Of a stretch of DNA of 64,000 bases, positions 62,175-64,000 are shown piece after piece (within the stretch, counting starts at the first letter, position 1; the number at the start of each line of letters is the position of its first letter). Source of the DNA: Pantoea sp. Ap-967 (GTDB lineage Bacteria; Pseudomonadota; Gammaproteobacteria; Pseudomonadales; Pseudomonadaceae); assembly GCF_011752565.1 (NCBI RefSeq), contig NZ_VWXK01000002.1, forward strand, positions 186,001 to 250,000, given 5' to 3'. A program made the position numbers and the translations under genes. The notes beneath the pieces were generated by a model, which worked only from the letters and a program-made list of their open reading frames with translations, had not been told where the DNA came from and ran no database searches.

Positions 62175-63362
62175 TCAGGGGCGTTTGCCGAATTCGGCGC
62201 TGTGCTGGGTCCAGGCCAGGGCTTGTTCACTGAGGGAGAAACCCAGCCCCGGACGGTTGGGCACCCACATGCGCCCGTCACGCAGCGCCAAGCGCTCGTT
62301 GAACATCGGTTCGAGCCATTCGAAGTGCTCCAGCCAGGGCTCTTCCGGATAGGCCGCCGCCAGGTGCAGGTGAATCTCCATGGCGAAGTGCGGCGCCAGC
62401 TTCAGGCCCTTGAAGCTGGCCAGGTTCATGATCTGCAGAAATGGCGTAATGCCACCGACTCGCGGCGCATCGGGTTGCACGAAGTCACAGGCGTTGGCGG
62501 TGATCAACTGCGCGTGCTCGTTGAAGCTGGTAAGCATCTCGCCGGTGGCGATGGCGGTGTCCAGCGACGCGGCCAAGGCAGCGTGGCCTTCGACGTCGGC
62601 GCTGTCCAAAGGCTCTTCGATCCAGGTCAGGTCGAATTGCTCGAGCTTGCGGCAGAAGCGCTGGGCGGTGACTCGATCCCATTGCTGGTTGGCGTCGACC
62701 ATCAGCGGGAAGCCTTCACCCAATTGCTCGCGTACGGCCTGCACGCGCTTGAAATCGATGCCGGTGTCCGGCTGGCCCACCTTGATCTTGATGCCGCCGA
62801 TGCCGTTGTCCCGGGAGGTCTGCACGTTCTCCAGGACCTTTTCCAGCGGTGTCGACAGGTAGCCGCCCGAGGTGTTGTAGCACTGCACAGAATCGCGGTG
62901 GGCACCGAGCAACTTGGCCAGCGGCAGGCCGGCGCGCTTGGCTTTCAAGTCCCACAAGGCGATGTCGAACGGCGCGATGGCCTGGGTGGTCAGGCCGCTG
63001 CGGCCCATCGAGGCGCCGGCCCAGAGCAGCTTGTTGTAGAGCTTGGCGATGTCGTTGGGATCTTCCCCCAGCAGGGTCGGGGCGATTTCCTGGGCGTGGG
63101 CATACATGCCCGGACCGCCAGCGCGCTTGGAGTAACCGAAGCCGATGCCTTCGTGGCCTTCGCGGGTACGGATTTCAGCGAAGATGAACGCGATTTCGGT
63201 CAGCGGCTTCTGCCGCCCGGTCAGCACCTTGGCATCGCTGATCGGCGCACCCAGTGGCAGCACGGTGTAGGACAGCTTGATCCAGGCAATGCTGTCGGTG
63301 GTGGCTGGCCCGGGTTGCAGGGCGGCGATTTTCGGGTCGATGTAGACGTTGCTTTCGATCAT
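62175..63362 (-). CDS. enolase-superfamily galactarate/talarate dehydratase-like enzyme
   Basis: A 395-residue enzyme of the mandelate racemase group. The KxK pair is GGIKIKVGQP, metal ligands are VDANQQW, WIEEPLDSAD and TGEMLTSFNE, and the catalytic His region is KLAPHFAMEIHLHLAAAYP. The KxK and late APHFxMEIHLH suit L-talarate/galactarate dehydratases and related racemases. Its ATG at 63362 precedes a 26-base gap to the upstream MFS gene. The longer in-frame stretch to 63848 overlaps the MFS and is not coding. It is encoded 64 bases before the UxaA-type dehydratase. Confidence 0.88.
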   Translation of the reverse strand: MIESNVYIDPKIAALQPGPATTDSIAWIKLSYTVLPLGAPISDAKVLTGRQKPLTEIAFIFAEIRTREGHEGIGFGYSKRAGGPGMYAHAQEIAPTLLGEDPNDIAKLYNKLLWAGASMGRSGLTTQAIAPFDIALWDLKAKRAGLPLAKLLGAHRDSVQCYNTSGGYLSTPLEKVLENVQTSRDNGIGGIKIKVGQPDTGIDFKRVQAVREQLGEGFPLMVDANQQWDRVTAQRFCRKLEQFDLTWIEEPLDSADVEGHAALAASLDTAIATGEMLTSFNEHAQLITANACDFVQPDAPRVGGITPFLQIMNLASFKGLKLAPHFAMEIHLHLAAAYPEEPWLEHFEWLEPMFNERLALRDGRMWVPNRPGLGFSLSEQALAWTQHSAEFGKRP

Positions 63363-63388
63363 GGAGTCGTCCTCTGGATCACTGAGCG

Positions 63389-64000
63389 TTAAGGTTTGCC
63401 GGTCAAGTCGGACAGTTGCAGGCGCTGGATGCGGCCAACGATCACCAGGTAGGAGAACGCCGCCAGCAGGCCATGGGCGCCGACATAGATGAGTGCGCTG
63501 TTGAACGAGCCGCTGGAATGCAGCAGGTAGCCGATGACCACCGGTGTGACGATGCCGGCGGTATTGCCCAGTGCGTTGAACACGCCGCCGGTCATGCCGA
63601 TCATTTCCCGTGGGGCGGTGTCGGCCACCACGCTGAAGCCGAGGTTGCCAAAGCCTTTGCCAAAGAACGCCAGGCTCATCACCGCGATCACCAGCCACTG
63701 GGCGTCGACGTAGTTGCACAGCATCATGGTCGAGCTCAACAGCACGCCGGTGATGATTGGCGTCTTGCGGGCAATGCTCAGGGACTTCGTGCGGCGCAAC
63801 AGGTAATCGGAGAAGAAGCCCGACGACACTGCACCGATCAGCCCGCACAGGGCCGGGATGGAGGCCACCAGGCCCGCCTGGAGGATGTCGAAGCCGCGTT
63901 CCTTGACCAGGTAGATCGGGAACCAGGTCACGTAGAACCAGGTAACCGCACTGACGCAGTACTGGCTGATGAACATGCCCAGCAGCATGCGGCTCTTGAA
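63389..64000 (-). CDS. MFS transporter, hexarate/hexonate type (partial, 5' end outside window)
   Basis: The C-terminal 200 residues or so of an anion:cation-symporter MFS carrier, helices 7-12. It shares FVTWFPIYLVKERGF-like YVTWFPIYLVKERGFDI, LCNYVDAQWLVIAVMSLAFFGKG and GIVTPVVIGYLL with the full-length MFS at 51190, so it is a paralog. It is followed closely by the talarate/galactarate-type dehydratase, in line with a transporter-dehydratase unit. The start lies beyond position 64000. Confidence 0.88.
   Translation of the reverse strand, partial: FKSRMLLGMFISQYCVSAVTWFYVTWFPIYLVKERGFDILQAGLVASIPALCGLIGAVSSGFFSDYLLRRTKSLSIARKTPIITGVLLSSTMMLCNYVDAQWLVIAVMSLAFFGKGFGNLGFSVVADTAPREMIGMTGGVFNALGNTAGIVTPVVIGYLLHSSGSFNSALIYVGAHGLLAAFSYLVIVGRIQRLQLSDLTGKP

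Overview
The window looks like chromosomal DNA of a Pseudomonas of the P. putida group. It is GC-rich, it carries putida-type REP pairs, and its gene families (YheO-type regulators, AzlCD, OprB/OprD porins, GMC/cytochrome c gluconate-dehydrogenase-like complexes, a Zur-linked set of reserve enzymes) are typical of that group. No complete mobile element, CRISPR array, rRNA or intact tRNA was found. The identification rests on reading the sequence; no database search was run.

Layout. (1) 0.1-3.1 kb: small housekeeping and accessory genes (hemerythrin, Gfo/Idh/MocA oxidoreductase, small membrane protein, glycine-rich exported protein). (2) 3.2-19.9 kb: a catabolic and transport block bracketed by two diverged direct repeats that each carry the 5' end of a dead phage-type integrase. 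It holds a YheO-type regulator, a DMT exporter, a deacylase / EutB-like dehydratase / EutC-like cyclodeaminase operon, an orphan amino-acid binding protein, an NCS1 permease, a guanidinopropionase-like ureohydrolase operon with an APC permease, a NodB-type deacetylase, an epimerase and an SDR, then LysR regulators and a class II aldolase. It reads as a degradation locus for an N-acylated, possibly guanidino-bearing amino-acid-like compound; the substrate is unknown. (3) 20.0-21.6 kb: an Lrp regulator divergent from azlCD, then a luciferase-like monooxygenase scrap.

(4) 22.1-35.1 kb: a zinc-starvation island. Four copies of a TGTTA-N5-TAACA dyad (Zur box) precede a TonB receptor, a zinc-free-type ribosomal protein L36 (46 codons), the hisI-pyrC-dksA operon with a divergent NTF2-like/hemB operon, and zur itself followed by zigA, a frameshifted small gene, cysS, queD and thrS. 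Several of these paralogs have lost zinc ligands (L36, DksA, PyrC). HisI, CysS and ThrS appear to keep theirs. The island ends at a hairpin and a tRNA 3'-end remnant.

(5) 35.4-41.1 kb: a three-gene cassette I cannot assign to any described system. A 1174-residue protein (beta-repeat N-terminal half, amphipathic/hydrophobic helical C-terminal half) is followed by two proteins that are clearly paralogous to each other. It is the best candidate for an undescribed system.

(6) 41.2-64.0 kb: periplasmic sugar or sugar-acid oxidation. Two complete copies of a gamma subunit / GMC flavoprotein / tri-haem cytochrome c dehydrogenase surround two LacI regulators, an MFS carrier, enolase-superfamily dehydratases, a UxaA/GarD-type dehydratase, a probable periplasmic lactonase, GlcG-like proteins, and OprB and OprD porins. 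The likely flow is entry through the porin, oxidation in the periplasm, lactone hydrolysis, import by MFS and dehydration in the cytoplasm. The last MFS gene runs off the window end.
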